From Mycolicibacterium sp. 018/SC-01/001 (lineage in GTDB: Bacteria; Actinomycetota; Actinomycetes; Mycobacteriales; Mycobacteriaceae), in NCBI RefSeq assembly GCF_007096635.1, contig NZ_VKAA01000005.1, positions 1 to 64,000 of the forward strand: DNA of 64,000 bases. The letters run 5' to 3'. Each line of letters opens with the position of its first letter. Position 1 is the first letter of the stretch. Position numbers and translations under genes: made by a program. This document shows, one piece after another, positions 1 to 8,983 of this stretch. The notes below the pieces were generated by a model that made no database searches, was not told the DNA's origin, and saw nothing but the letters and a program-made list of their open reading frames with translations.

Positions 1-177
1 CGCCTGTTTCGCCGCGGGCATCCCGGCCTCGGCAGCCCGGCGTTTGTCGGCCCACAGTGCGGTGGCGCGGGCCTGCACCGCGGCCGCGTGCGCCTTCAGC
101 CGTTCACAGCGCGCGACGACCTCGCGCAGCTCGGCCTCCGACGCCGACCCGTCGAAATCGAACACCTGTGCGAGCAT
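1..177 (-). CDS. 13E12 repeat / DUF222-HNH family protein, N-terminal fragment
   Basis: The gene runs off the left edge, so only about the first 59 residues are visible, starting at an ATG at 177. They form a charged, alanine-rich helical segment (ELREVVARCERLKAHAAAVQ, then ATALWADKRRAAEAGMPAA) typical of the start of actinobacterial 13E12/DUF222 proteins, which usually end in an HNH nuclease domain. The nuclease part is outside the window, so activity cannot be judged. It has no obvious link to the xylose genes beside it; its start lies only 10 bases from the 3' end of the ROK repressor gene on the same strand. Family call by recognition only. Confidence 0.6.
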   Translation of the reverse strand, partial: MLAQVFDFDGSASEAELREVVARCERLKAHAAAVQARATALWADKRRAAEAGMPAAKQA

Positions 178-187
178 GGTGCCGACG

Positions 188-1360
188 CTACAACGACCCT
201 CCGACAGATCCCGGATCAGCGAGAACGGACGCGAACGCCCACTCCGCCGCCCCGATGACGACGGTCTCAGTACCCAGCGTCGCCGGCACGATGTGCACGA
301 GATCGCGCGGACCGCCCATGCTGCGTTGGCCGAGTTCTTCCCGTAGCGCGGTTGCCGCGTAGGCCGGGAAGGCGCGCAGGAATCCACCCAGGACCACCAG
401 CCGCGGATTGAGCATGTTGATCGCATTGCCCAACGCGATCGCCAGCGCGCGTGCCTGTCTGTGCAGGACGTCGCGCTCGGCGTCGGTGGGGCAGGGTTGC
501 GCGTCACCGGGATGGACGCGCTCCAATTCGCCGATCAGCCGAGCCAGCGGCGCCTGGGTCACCTCGGTCTCCAGGCACCCGGTGCTGCCACAGTGGCACC
601 TCTGCGCTCCGCCCACGAAGGTGTGCCCCAGCTCTCCGGCGTAGCCCGCGGCGCCTTCGAGAAGCCCGCCCGCGACAACGAATCCGGCACCGATGCCCGT
701 CGTTCCGCCGTTGACGTAGATGAGGTGATCGGCGCCCTGGTGCTTGCCGAACAGGTGCTCGGCGACCGCGCCGGCGTTCGCATCGTTGGCCGCGTACACC
801 GGCAATCCCGTTGCAGCACTCAGTAATTCGCCGATCCTGACGTCATGCCAGTCCAGATTCGGAGCGAGCTGCACCGTGGACTCCGGGCCGTGCACCAGCC
901 CCGGGACCGCGACGCCGATCGCGGTGAGAGAACTCGTGTCGGGCAGCGTGCGCCGCGCCCGTGCGATCACCTCCGCGGCCACCGACACCGTCTCCGCCGG
1001 AGTCGGCACGCTGTCCGTCGCGCACCGCACCATCTCCAACACCGCGCCGCCCATCGCCACCACGCCCACCGTGACGGCGTCCACCTCCGGGATCACCGTC
1101 GCCGCGACGACCCGCCGGCCCGGCCGGACGATCGGGCTCGGCCGGCCCACCTGGGACACCGGCGCGGCAGGCAGCTCCTCGGCCAGCCCGCGCGCGACGA
1201 GCTCCTCCACCAGATCCTTGGTGGTGGAGCGGGACAACGACGTGCGTCTCGTCAGCTCGGCGCGACTGAGCGCGCCGTGCCGGTGTACCAGCGTCAGCAC
1301 GTTGGACAGGTTCCGCCGCCGCACGCCGTCGGCGCCCGCGCCGGTGCGGATGGATGCCAC
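188..1360 (-). CDS. ROK-family transcriptional repressor, probable xylose regulator (XylR-like)
   Basis: A 390-residue protein with an N-terminal winged helix-turn-helix (about residues 15-65; LSRAELTRRTSLSRSTTKDL) and a C-terminal ROK sugar-kinase-like domain. The ROK zinc motif is clear in GGAQRCHCGSTGCLE, and the sugar/phosphate-site segments NDANAGAVAEHLFG and GGTTGIGAGF are present. It starts with GTG after a strong GGAGGTGA ribosome site. It is divergent from xylA, with only about 87 bases between, the usual place for a local xylose-responsive repressor. Inferred role: represses the xyl genes until xylose binds. The ligand is not shown by the sequence itself. Confidence 0.85.
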   Translation of the reverse strand: MASIRTGAGADGVRRRNLSNVLTLVHRHGALSRAELTRRTSLSRSTTKDLVEELVARGLAEELPAAPVSQVGRPSPIVRPGRRVVAATVIPEVDAVTVGVVAMGGAVLEMVRCATDSVPTPAETVSVAAEVIARARRTLPDTSSLTAIGVAVPGLVHGPESTVQLAPNLDWHDVRIGELLSAATGLPVYAANDANAGAVAEHLFGKHQGADHLIYVNGGTTGIGAGFVVAGGLLEGAAGYAGELGHTFVGGAQRCHCGSTGCLETEVTQAPLARLIGELERVHPGDAQPCPTDAERDVLHRQARALAIALGNAINMLNPRLVVLGGFLRAFPAYAATALREELGQRSMGGPRDLVHIVPATLGTETVVIGAAEWAFASVLADPGSVGGSL

Positions 1361-1377
1361 GGGTCACCTCCCAGTCC

Positions 1378-1407
1378 TTGACAGTGGCGCGGAACACATC
1401 TTATGTT
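1378..1407 (+). promoter_or_regulatory. xylA promoter with overlapping repressor half-sites
   Basis: TTGACA at 1378-1383 and TATGTT at 1402-1407, 18 bases apart, form a good sigma-70-type promoter for xylA. The imperfect inverted repeat GGAACACATCTTATGTTC (1391-1408) lies over the -10 hexamer, a natural place for the divergent ROK repressor to block RNA polymerase. The promoter is read directly; the identity of the bound protein is inference. Confidence 0.6.
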
Positions 1408-1447
1408 CGCGCAGAGAACAAACTACCGCTTTCGGAGGATTGTCGAG

Positions 1448-2671
1448 ATGACGCTGGTGGCACCCGGAACCGAATCGACTCGGCACCTCACACCGACCCC
1501 GGCGGACAGGTTCTCCTTCGGGCTGTGGACGATCGGCTGGACGGCCAGCGACCCGTTCGGTGTGCCGACCCGTCCCGCGCTCGACGTGGTCGAGGCCGTC
1601 GAGCGGCTCGCCGAACTCGGCGCGTACGGGCTGACCTTCCACGACGATGATCTCTTCGCCTTCGGCAGTTCCGACAGCGACCGCCGGCGCATGATCGACC
1701 GGCTCACCTCCGCGCTGTCCGCCACGGGCATGACCGTGCCGATGGTGACCACGAACCTGTTCAGCCAGCCGGTGTTCAAGGACGGCGGGTTCACCAGCAA
1801 CGACCGTGCCGTGCGCCGCTTCGCCCTGCGGAAGGTGTTGCGCAACCTCGACCTGGCGGCCGAACTCGGTGCGGAGACGTTCGTGCTGTGGGGCGGGCGC
1901 GAGGGCAGCGAGTACGACTCCGCCAAAGACGTCCAGGCAGCCTTCGAGCGCTACCGTGAGGCGCTGAACCTGTTGTGCCAGTACGCCATCGATCAGGAGA
2001 TCGCGATCCGGTTCGCCATTGAACCGAAGCCGAACGAGCCGCGCGGCGACATCCTGCTGCCCACCGTCGGACATGCTCTGGCCTTCATCGACACGCTGGC
2101 CCACCCGGAGATGGTCGGGGTCAACCCCGAAGTGGGGCACGAACAGATGGCCGGGCTCAATTTCATGCACGGCATCAGCCAGGCGCTCTACAGCGGCAAG
2201 CTCTTCCACATCGACCTCAACGGTCAGCGCGGCATCAAGTTCGATCAGGATCTGGTGTTCGGCCACGGTGATCTCGCCAACGCATTCGCCCTCGTCGACC
2301 TCCTCGAACACGGCGGCGTCGACGGCGGCCCCGCCTACACCGGACCGCGCCATTTCGACTACAAACCGAGCCGCACCGAGGACGTCGACGGAGTGTGGGC
2401 ATCCGCCGCGGCCAACATGCGGATGTACCTGTTGCTGCGGGAACGCGCCGAGGCCTTCCGCGCCGATCCCGCCGTGGCCGAGGCGATGGCGCAGGCAAAG
2501 ATCGGCGAGTTGCGGACGCCGACGCTCGATCCGGGCGAAACGTACGCCGATCTGCTGGCCGACCGCTCGGCCTACGAAGATTTCGACGCCGACTCGTACT
2601 TCGGTGCAAAGGGATTCGGCTTCGTCGCACTACATCAGCTGGCGCTCGAGCACCTGATGGGTGCCCGTTGA
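1448..2671 (+). CDS. xylA: Xylose isomerase
   Basis: Converts D-xylose to D-xylulose in the cytoplasm. The 407-residue length and motifs fit the actinobacterial class: [14 protein letters not shown], the metal-site stretch [37 protein letters not shown], and [19 protein letters not shown] with its metal-binding acidic residues. The ATG at 1448 is chosen because GGAGG lies about ten bases upstream; in-frame codons further upstream overlap the promoter. It is first in the run xylA, binding protein, ATPase, permease, divergent from the ROK repressor. No xylulokinase is visible, so that step must be encoded elsewhere. Confidence 0.95.
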   Translation: MTLVAPGTESTRHLTPTPADRFSFGLWTIGWTASDPFGVPTRPALDVVEAVERLAELGAYGLTFHDDDLFAFGSSDSDRRRMIDRLTSALSATGMTVPMVTTNLFSQPVFKDGGFTSNDRAVRRFALRKVLRNLDLAAELGAETFVLWGGREGSEYDSAKDVQAAFERYREALNLLCQYAIDQEIAIRFAIEPKPNEPRGDILLPTVGHALAFIDTLAHPEMVGVNPEVGHEQMAGLNFMHGISQALYSGKLFHIDLNGQRGIKFDQDLVFGHGDLANAFALVDLLEHGGVDGGPAYTGPRHFDYKPSRTEDVDGVWASAAANMRMYLLLRERAEAFRADPAVAEAMAQAKIGELRTPTLDPGETYADLLADRSAYEDFDADSYFGAKGFGFVALHQLALEHLMGAR

Positions 2672-2741
2672 CATGCTGGACGTGACGTGCATCACGTTAT
2701 AAGTTGCCCACGATAACAAAACTGCTCCGGAGGCGAATCCC

Positions 2742-3821
2742 GTGAAACGTTCGAGCGTTCTGCTCTCTGCCTTGCTCACGACCACCGTGGTGGCAGCCAC
2801 TCTGACCGGATGCAGCAGCTCCGATTCCGGCGGCAACAACGCCCAGGGCGGCACCGGCAAGATCGGTGTCATCCTGCCCGACACCAAGTCCTCGGTCCGG
2901 TGGGAATCCAAGGACCGGCCCGCCCTCGAGGCCGCCTTCAAACAGGCCGGGGTGCAGTACAACATCCAGAACGCCGAAGGCTCGGCGGACCAGATGGCCA
3001 CGATCGCCGACGGCATGATCGCCGACGGGGTGACCGTGCTGGCCATCGTCAATCTCGACTCCGACAGCGGCGCCTCCATCCAGCAGAAGGCCGCAGCGCA
3101 AGGAGTGAAGACCATCGACTACGACCGGCTCACCCTCGGCGGGTCAGCCGATGCGTACGTCTCGTTCGACAACACCAAAGTCGGTCAGCTGCAAGGCCAG
3201 GGACTGGTCGACTGTCTCGGCGGCAAACCGGCGAACGTGGTGTTCCTCAACGGCTCGCCGACCGACAACAACGCGACGCTGTTCTCGTCCGGTGCGCACT
3301 CGGTGATCGACGCGACGCCGTCCATCAAGAACGTCGGTGAACAGGCGGTGCCGGACTGGGACAACGACAAGGCGGTGACGATCTTCGAGCAGCTCTACAC
3401 CGCGGCCGGCGGCAAGGTCGACGGCGTGTACGCCGCGAACGACGGCCTCGCCGGTTCGGTGATCTCGATCCTGGACAAGAACAAGCGGGCCGGCCAGGTC
3501 CCGGTCACCGGTCAGGACGCCACTGTCGAGGGACTGCAGAACATCCTCGCGGGGACACAGTGCATGAGCGTGTACAAGTCCGCCACCGAGGAGGCCGTTG
3601 CCCTGGCCAAGGTCGCGATCGCCCTGGCCAACGGCCAGAAGCCCGAGACCAACAGCACATCTCGCGACGATCAGGGCAATCGCGACGTGCCGTCGGTGCT
3701 GCTGACCCCCAAATCGATCACCAAGGAGAACGTCGACGTCGTGTTCACCGACGGCGGCCAGTCCAAGGACGAGGTGTGCGCAGGCCAGTTCGCGGCGATG
3801 TGCGCGGCGGCAGGGGTCTGA
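2742..3821 (+). CDS. xylF: Xylose/sugar ABC transporter substrate-binding lipoprotein
   Basis: A 359-residue periplasmic-binding-protein-type lipoprotein. It has a signal peptide with a short charged start and hydrophobic core, and a lipobox (ATLTGC) placing the acylated Cys near residue 24. The mature part is a type-I sugar-binding fold (IGVILPDTKSSVRWESKDRP, VYAANDGLAGSVI, VPVTGQDA) like XylF/ChvE proteins. GTG start at 2742 follows CCGGAGG. It is 70 bases behind xylA and just ahead of the ATPase gene, so it probably delivers xylose to this importer. Sugar specificity is inferred from the xylA/ROK neighbourhood; a related pentose is possible. Confidence 0.88.
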   Translation: MKRSSVLLSALLTTTVVAATLTGCSSSDSGGNNAQGGTGKIGVILPDTKSSVRWESKDRPALEAAFKQAGVQYNIQNAEGSADQMATIADGMIADGVTVLAIVNLDSDSGASIQQKAAAQGVKTIDYDRLTLGGSADAYVSFDNTKVGQLQGQGLVDCLGGKPANVVFLNGSPTDNNATLFSSGAHSVIDATPSIKNVGEQAVPDWDNDKAVTIFEQLYTAAGGKVDGVYAANDGLAGSVISILDKNKRAGQVPVTGQDATVEGLQNILAGTQCMSVYKSATEEAVALAKVAIALANGQKPETNSTSRDDQGNRDVPSVLLTPKSITKENVDVVFTDGGQSKDEVCAGQFAAMCAAAGV

Positions 3822-3827
3822 GCCGAC

Positions 3828-4622
3828 ATGTCCGACGGGGTCTCGCGACACGAGCCCATCCTTGAGTTACGCTCTGTCAACAAGAGTTTCGGCGTCGTCC
3901 ACGTCCTGCACGACATCGACTTCCGCGTCTATCCGGGACAGGTCACCGCGCTCGTCGGTGACAACGGTGCGGGCAAGTCGACCCTGGTGAAGGCCATTGC
4001 CGGAATACATCCCATCGACAGCGGCACCTACCTGTTCGCCGGAAACCCGGTCACCGTGCACGGACCCACCGACGTCTCGGCGCTCGGTGTCGAGGTGGTC
4101 TACCAGGATCTCGCGCTGTGCGACAACCTCGACATCGTCGAGAACATGTTCCTCGGGAGGGAACTCACCAAGCGCGGGATGCTCGACGAAGCGCGCATGG
4201 AGACGATGGCGCGCGACGCGCTCACGTCGTTGTCGGTGCGTACGGTCACCTCGGTGCGGCAGACGGTGTCGAGCCTGTCGGGTGGTCAGCGGCAGACCGT
4301 GGCGATCGCGAAGTCGGTGCTGTGGAACTCGAAAGTCGTTCTGCTGGACGAGCCGACGGCCGCGCTCGGCGTCGCGCAGACCAAGCAGGTGATCGACCTG
4401 GTGCGACGGCTCGCCGATCAGGGGGTCGGCGTCGTGCTGATCTCGCACAACCTGGCCGACGTGTTCGCAGTCGCCGACCGGATCTGTGCGCTCTATCTGG
4501 GCCGGGTCGCCGCCGACGTGAAGACCTCGGAGGTCACCCATGGTCAGGTGGTCGAACTGATCACCGCAGGCCGGTCCGGTTCCCTCGGACTGGCCCCGGC
4601 CGAAGCCGCCGAATCCCTGTGA
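3828..4622 (+). CDS. Sugar ABC transporter ATP-binding protein (single domain)
   Basis: A 264-residue ABC ATPase energising pentose uptake. Walker A is GDNGAGKST, the signature is LSGGQRQ, and Walker B is VVLLDEPTAALG followed by the H-loop in LISHNL. Classical XylG/RbsA proteins are about 500 residues with two fused ATPase domains. This one has a single domain and would have to work as a homodimer, as FrcA-type proteins do. It starts 6 bases after the binding protein gene, and the permease follows directly, consistent with one transcript. Confidence 0.9.
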   Translation: MSDGVSRHEPILELRSVNKSFGVVHVLHDIDFRVYPGQVTALVGDNGAGKSTLVKAIAGIHPIDSGTYLFAGNPVTVHGPTDVSALGVEVVYQDLALCDNLDIVENMFLGRELTKRGMLDEARMETMARDALTSLSVRTVTSVRQTVSSLSGGQRQTVAIAKSVLWNSKVVLLDEPTAALGVAQTKQVIDLVRRLADQGVGVVLISHNLADVFAVADRICALYLGRVAADVKTSEVTHGQVVELITAGRSGSLGLAPAEAAESL

Positions 4623-4645
4623 CGACCGGGAAGGACACCACCGCC

Positions 4646-5911
4646 ATGGCGACAGTCACCGGTGCCACCGCGCAATCGGACTTCGCGATCGACGCGCGCT
4701 CCGACGCGGGTTTCACCGATGCCGTGCGCTCCTACGTGCGCCGGGTCCGCGGCGGCGACATGGGTTCGCTGCCCGCGGTTCTCGGCTTGATCGTGCTGTT
4801 CATCGTGTTCGGCCTCGCCAACGACCGGTTCATGTCGGCGTTGAACCTCGCGAACCTCATCACCCAGGCCGGGGCCATCTGCGTGCTGGCCATGGGTCTG
4901 GTGTTCGTGCTCCTGCTCGGCGACATCGATCTGTCCGCCGGTGTCGCCGGCGGCGTATCGGCGTGTGTGATGGCGCTGACGATCGTGGACCTGCGATTCC
5001 CCTGGTGGGCGGCGGTGCTCGCCGGCATCCTCTGCGGTGCGGCGATCGGTCTGGCCATCGGTGTCCTGCGCGCCAAACTCGGAATCCCGTCCTTCGTCGT
5101 GACATTGGCGTTCTTCCTCGGCCTGCAGGGCGTCACGCTCAAGCTGATCGGCGAGGGTGGATCGGTGCGCGTGGACGATCCGGTGATTCGCGGTCTGACG
5201 ATCAGCAACCTGGCGGTACCGATCGGCTGGACCATCGCTGTCCTCGTCGTGATCGGTTTCGCCGCCATCGAACTGGTGCAATATCAGCGCAAGCGTTCGC
5301 TGCAACTGGCCCACGCACCCTTCGGGGTGATCGCGGCCCGCGTCGGCGCGGTGGCGCTCGTGGTGCTCGGCGTGACGTTCATCATGAGCGTCAACCGCAG
5401 CGTCAATCCCAGCGTCCAGATTCGCGGCGTTCCGTACGTTCTGCCGCTGATCGTCGTCCTGCTGATCGTGATGACGGTCGTACTCAAACGCACCTCCTAC
5501 GGCAGGCACGTCTACGCGGTGGGCGGAAACGCCGAAGCCGCTCGGCGCGCGGGCATTTCGGTCAACCGCATCCGCGTCTCGGTGTTCATCGTGTGCTCGT
5601 CGATGGCGGCCCTAAGCGGCATCATCGCGGCGTCCTACGCAGGAAAGGTGTCGGCGTCCTCGGGTGCGGGCAACACCCTGCTGTACGCGGTGGGTGCCGC
5701 GGTGATCGGTGGCACCAGCCTGTTCGGGGGGCGTGGGCGCGCGGTCGACGCGGTGATCGGCGGCGTGGTGGTGGCGACCATCGCCAACGGCCTGGGCCTG
5801 CTCAACCAGTCGTCCTACATCAATTTCCTCGTCACCGGAGGCGTGCTGCTGCTCGCGGCGAGCGTCGACGCGATCTCGCGGCGGCGCCGCTCGTCGACCG
5901 GATTGGGTTGA
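4646..5911 (+). CDS. xylH: Sugar ABC transporter permease (XylH/RbsC type)
   Basis: A 421-residue multi-pass membrane protein of the BPD_transp_2 family. It has hydrophobic segments throughout, the conserved LLLGDIDLSAGVAGGVSACV stretch, and the C-terminal YAVGGNAEAARRAGI loop that contacts the ATPase, then GAAVIGGTSLFGGRG. The ATG at 4646 is preferred because GGGAAGG precedes it; an in-frame GTG at 4619 overlapping the ATPase stop is the alternative. It is the last gene of the xylose run; its stop lies 3 bases from the convergent aspB-like gene, leaving no room for a conventional terminator. Confidence 0.9.
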   Translation: MATVTGATAQSDFAIDARSDAGFTDAVRSYVRRVRGGDMGSLPAVLGLIVLFIVFGLANDRFMSALNLANLITQAGAICVLAMGLVFVLLLGDIDLSAGVAGGVSACVMALTIVDLRFPWWAAVLAGILCGAAIGLAIGVLRAKLGIPSFVVTLAFFLGLQGVTLKLIGEGGSVRVDDPVIRGLTISNLAVPIGWTIAVLVVIGFAAIELVQYQRKRSLQLAHAPFGVIAARVGAVALVVLGVTFIMSVNRSVNPSVQIRGVPYVLPLIVVLLIVMTVVLKRTSYGRHVYAVGGNAEAARRAGISVNRIRVSVFIVCSSMAALSGIIAASYAGKVSASSGAGNTLLYAVGAAVIGGTSLFGGRGRAVDAVIGGVVVATIANGLGLLNQSSYINFLVTGGVLLLAASVDAISRRRRSSTGLG

Positions 5912-5914
5912 GCC

Positions 5915-7069
5915 TCACCGTAACCAGGCGCCGAACCGGCGCAGTGCCTCGGAGATGTCGGAGGCCGGACCCGCGAACGACAACCGTACCGACGCACCGC
6001 CCCGGACCGTGTCGAAGTCGACCCCGGGTGCGATCGCCACACCGGTATCGGCCAGCAGTGCCGAACAGAAGCTCAGCGAGTCGGTGGTCAGGTGCGAGAC
6101 GTCGGCGTACACGTAGAAGGCTCCGTCAGCGGGCGCGAGCCGGTCGACTCCGATCGACCGCAGCCCGTCGAGCAGCAGTGTGCGGTTGGCGCCGTAACCG
6201 TCGAGCAGTGCTTCGGCCTCGGCGATGGATTCGGGGGTGAACGCGGCGACGGCCGCCACCTGGGGCAGCACCGGCGGGCAAATGGTGAAGTTGCCGGTCA
6301 GCCGGTCCACCGCTCTGCGCAACTCCTCGGGCACCAGGAGCCACCCCAACCGCCAGCCGGTCATCGCGAAGTACTTCGAAAAGCTGTTCACCACAACGGC
6401 TTCCCGTGATGTCTGCCATGCGCAGCTGGTCTCCGGCGCACCCGGGTAGACCAGCCCGTGGTAGACCTCGTCACTGATCAGACGCACTCCGGAGGCGGCG
6501 CACCACGTCGCGATCGCCGCCAGCTCGGCGGGCGGGATCACCGTACCGGTCGGGTTGGCGGGGCTGGCCACGATGACGCCTGCCACCGGCGGATCGAGGT
6601 GGGTGAGCATGTCCAGCGTCGGCTGGAATCGGGTGTCGGGGCCACACGGCAGTTCCACGACCTCGCAGCCGAGTGCGGTCAGGATGTTGCGGTAGCAGGG
6701 ATAACCGGGGCTCGCGATCGCGACGCGGTCGCCCGCGTCGAAGCACGCTAGGAACGCCAACAGGAACCCGCCTGAGGAGCCGGTGGTGATCACCACGTCG
6801 TCCGGGTCCACGGTCAGCCCGTGCCGGTGGTCATACGCCGCCGCGATCGCCGCCCGCAACTCGGGGATGCCGAGGGCGACGCTGTAACCGAGCCGATCGC
6901 TGCGCAACGCAGTCACGGCCGCCTCGCGAACGGCGGACGGGGCACCCGCACTGGGCTGTCCGGCCGACAGGTTGACCAGATCACCGTGGGTCTGCTGGCG
7001 TTGCGCTGCGGCCAGCCAGACATCCATCACGTAGAACGGCGGGATGCCGGACCGCAGCGAAACGCTCAT
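5915..7069 (-). CDS. aspB: Class I/II PLP aminotransferase (AspB, Rv3565-like)
   Basis: A 384-residue fold-type I aminotransferase. The PLP-lysine sits in VNSFSKYFAMTGWRLGW, with SPANPTGTVIPPAELA and the C-terminal Arg in GGASVRLSFAGP. In M. tuberculosis the orthologous position next to fadE33 is Rv3565 (aspB), a KstR2-regulated gene. It is probably last in the leftward operon fadD3-fadE31-fadE32-fadE33-aspB. The amino acid substrate, and why an aminotransferase is kept with steroid-ring genes, are unknown. Confidence 0.85.
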   Translation of the reverse strand: MSVSLRSGIPPFYVMDVWLAAAQRQQTHGDLVNLSAGQPSAGAPSAVREAAVTALRSDRLGYSVALGIPELRAAIAAAYDHRHGLTVDPDDVVITTGSSGGFLLAFLACFDAGDRVAIASPGYPCYRNILTALGCEVVELPCGPDTRFQPTLDMLTHLDPPVAGVIVASPANPTGTVIPPAELAAIATWCAASGVRLISDEVYHGLVYPGAPETSCAWQTSREAVVVNSFSKYFAMTGWRLGWLLVPEELRRAVDRLTGNFTICPPVLPQVAAVAAFTPESIAEAEALLDGYGANRTLLLDGLRSIGVDRLAPADGAFYVYADVSHLTTDSLSFCSALLADTGVAIAPGVDFDTVRGGASVRLSFAGPASDISEALRRFGAWLR

Positions 7070-7078
7070 CCAGCCAGG

Positions 7079-8026
7079 CTAGAACAGTTCCGATTCGAGG
7101 CGGCGCAGGTGTTCCCGTGGTGCTCCGAGCAGCTGGGCGCCGCCGTGGGCGCGTTTGAAGTAGAGCTGGATGTCGCTCTCCCAGGTGATCGCGATGCCGC
7201 CGTGCATCTGCACCGCTTCTGCGGCCACCCCGGTGAAGGCTTCGCTGGCGGCGATCCGAGCACGTGCCGCGGACACGGGCGAGGGATCGGACACGGCCTC
7301 GTCGACGATCGCCCGGGCGGACTCCAGCGCGACGTACTGGTCGGCCATCCGGTGCTTGAGCGCTTGGAAACTGCCGATCGGACGGCCGAACTGCACCCGG
7401 TCCTTGGTGTAGGCGACCGTGAGATCCAGGCATCGCGATGCCGCACCGACCTGTTCGGCGGCGAGCAGGATCGCGGCCAGGTCGGCGAGGCCGGGATCGG
7501 GGCCGAGCACCACCGTGTCGGTGGGATCCAGTGCTGCGAGTGGACGGGTGATGTCCATCGCGACTGCGGCAGTGGTGGTGAAACTGCGCCAGTGCGTGAG
7601 GTTTTCACCGTCGGCGGCGATGACGACGTCGGCCACCGTGCCGTTGACGACGTAACCGGGGTCGAACACGACGGTGCCGATCGCACTGCCCTCGGCCAGC
7701 GACTCCACCAGATCGGCAGGGGGCTCGGGGAGCGAGAGAAGTGCCAGTTCCGCGAGCGTGGTACCCAGCAGTGGTGTGGGCACCAGTGCCTTGCCGAGTT
7801 CGCCGAGCACCACGGCGGCATCGGCGAGTTCGCCGCCGGCACCGCCGAGCTCTTCGGGCACGACCAGCGCCGCGGCACCGACCTGCTCGCACAACATGGT
7901 CCACAGTGCCTCGTCGTAGCCTCGTTCGGAAGCGGCGGCCTTGCGTACGGCCTCCGGTGAGGCAAGTCGGTCGATCAGCGCTGCGACGGTGTCGCGCAGC
8001 ATGTTCCGTTCGTCGCTGGACGTCAC
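7079..8026 (-). CDS. fadE33: Acyl-CoA dehydrogenase FadE33
   Basis: About 315 residues, shorter than classical 380-residue enzymes, as expected for one half of the heteromeric acyl-CoA dehydrogenases of steroid catabolism. C-terminal family motifs are present (RVQFGRPIGSFQALKHRMAD, AVQMHGGIAITWE). The GTG at 8026 is chosen because it overlaps the fadE32 stop as GTGA; longer in-frame extension overlaps fadE32. In M. tuberculosis FadE31, FadE32 and FadE33 form mixed complexes acting late in HIP ring C/D breakdown. Neighbours and order match Rv3562-Rv3564. Confidence 0.9.
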   Translation of the reverse strand: MTSSDERNMLRDTVAALIDRLASPEAVRKAAASERGYDEALWTMLCEQVGAAALVVPEELGGAGGELADAAVVLGELGKALVPTPLLGTTLAELALLSLPEPPADLVESLAEGSAIGTVVFDPGYVVNGTVADVVIAADGENLTHWRSFTTTAAVAMDITRPLAALDPTDTVVLGPDPGLADLAAILLAAEQVGAASRCLDLTVAYTKDRVQFGRPIGSFQALKHRMADQYVALESARAIVDEAVSDPSPVSAARARIAASEAFTGVAAEAVQMHGGIAITWESDIQLYFKRAHGGAQLLGAPREHLRRLESELF

Positions 8027-8976
8027 AATGCCTCCAACACTCGCCGGCGATGCCATGTCGGGTCACCCCATGCGGGCCGCAGCGCCTGCACTCGCAGCAG
8101 CAGCAGCGACAGATCGTGCTCCTGGGTGTATCCGATCGCGCCGTGGGTCTGTAGCGCCGACCGGGCAGCCAGCAGCGCGGCGTCCGCTGCGGCCACTTTG
8201 GCGGCGCTGACGTCGCGTGCCGTGTCGGCCGACCCGTCGGCCAGCGCGAGCGCCGCACCGTACACCAGCGGCCGCGCCATCTCGACGGCGATCAGCACGT
8301 CGGCCAGCTTGTGCTTGATGGCCTGATATGTGCCGATGATCGTGCCGAACTGGCTGCGCTGTTTGGCGTAGTCGACCGAGGCGTCGAGCATCGCCTGTGC
8401 CGCGCCGACCAACTGCGCGGCGGTCGCCAGAGCGCCGAACTCGAACGCGCGCGATACATCCGCGGCGCGCGCGTCGCCGGCGGCGGTCAGCTCGAACACG
8501 CGGCGCGAGGGATCGACGGACTCGTGCCGGTCGGCGGCCGTGGCGTCGGTGACCGTCCCGTCGGCGGCGAGGAGCAGCAGTGTGGCGGTGTCGGCGTCCA
8601 CCGCACGGGGCACCAGTGGCGGCGCAGCGACCGTGGCGATCAGCTCTCCCGCGGCCAGTCCGGCCGACCGGTCGTCACCGGCGAGGAGAACCGGCGCGAC
8701 GGCGATGGATTCGGTGATGGGTCCGGGGACGTTCCACCGGCCCAGCCGCTCCAGTGCGACCACGAGGTCCACCGGGTGGGCATCGATGCCGTCGAACTTT
8801 TCGGCCACCATCAACGCGGTCACGCCCAGGTCGGACAGTTGCGCCCAGATCTTGCGGCCGGGCGCGGTGTCACCGGCCGCCCATGCCCGCACGGCGTCCG
8901 GGATGTTGGACGCCCCCAGCGCGGCGTCGATACTTGCAGCGAAATCCCGCTGCTGGTCGTCGATCTCGAAGTTCAC
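8023..8976 (-). CDS. fadE32: Acyl-CoA dehydrogenase FadE32
   Basis: 317 residues, again the short type. The C-terminal flavoprotein helices are visible (AKQRSQFGTIIGTYQAIKHK and ALQTHGAIGYTQEHDLSLLL). The GTG at 8976 gives NFEIDDQQRDFAASIDAAL, the usual N-terminal helix, and lies 8 bases after the fadE31 stop. It overlaps fadE33 by four bases. Expected partner: FadE31, which supplies the complementary subunit. Pathway: dehydrogenation of CoA thioesters left after opening of rings C and D of cholesterol. Confidence 0.9.
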   Translation of the reverse strand: MNFEIDDQQRDFAASIDAALGASNIPDAVRAWAAGDTAPGRKIWAQLSDLGVTALMVAEKFDGIDAHPVDLVVALERLGRWNVPGPITESIAVAPVLLAGDDRSAGLAAGELIATVAAPPLVPRAVDADTATLLLLAADGTVTDATAADRHESVDPSRRVFELTAAGDARAADVSRAFEFGALATAAQLVGAAQAMLDASVDYAKQRSQFGTIIGTYQAIKHKLADVLIAVEMARPLVYGAALALADGSADTARDVSAAKVAAADAALLAARSALQTHGAIGYTQEHDLSLLLLRVQALRPAWGDPTWHRRRVLEAL

Positions 8977-8983
8977 GTCTCGT

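Noticed and set aside
4118..4645. Possible 175-residue N-terminal extension of the sugar permease.
   Set aside because: It lies inside the ATPase gene in another frame and has a low-complexity Arg/Gly-rich sequence; the permease fold starts after ATG 4646.
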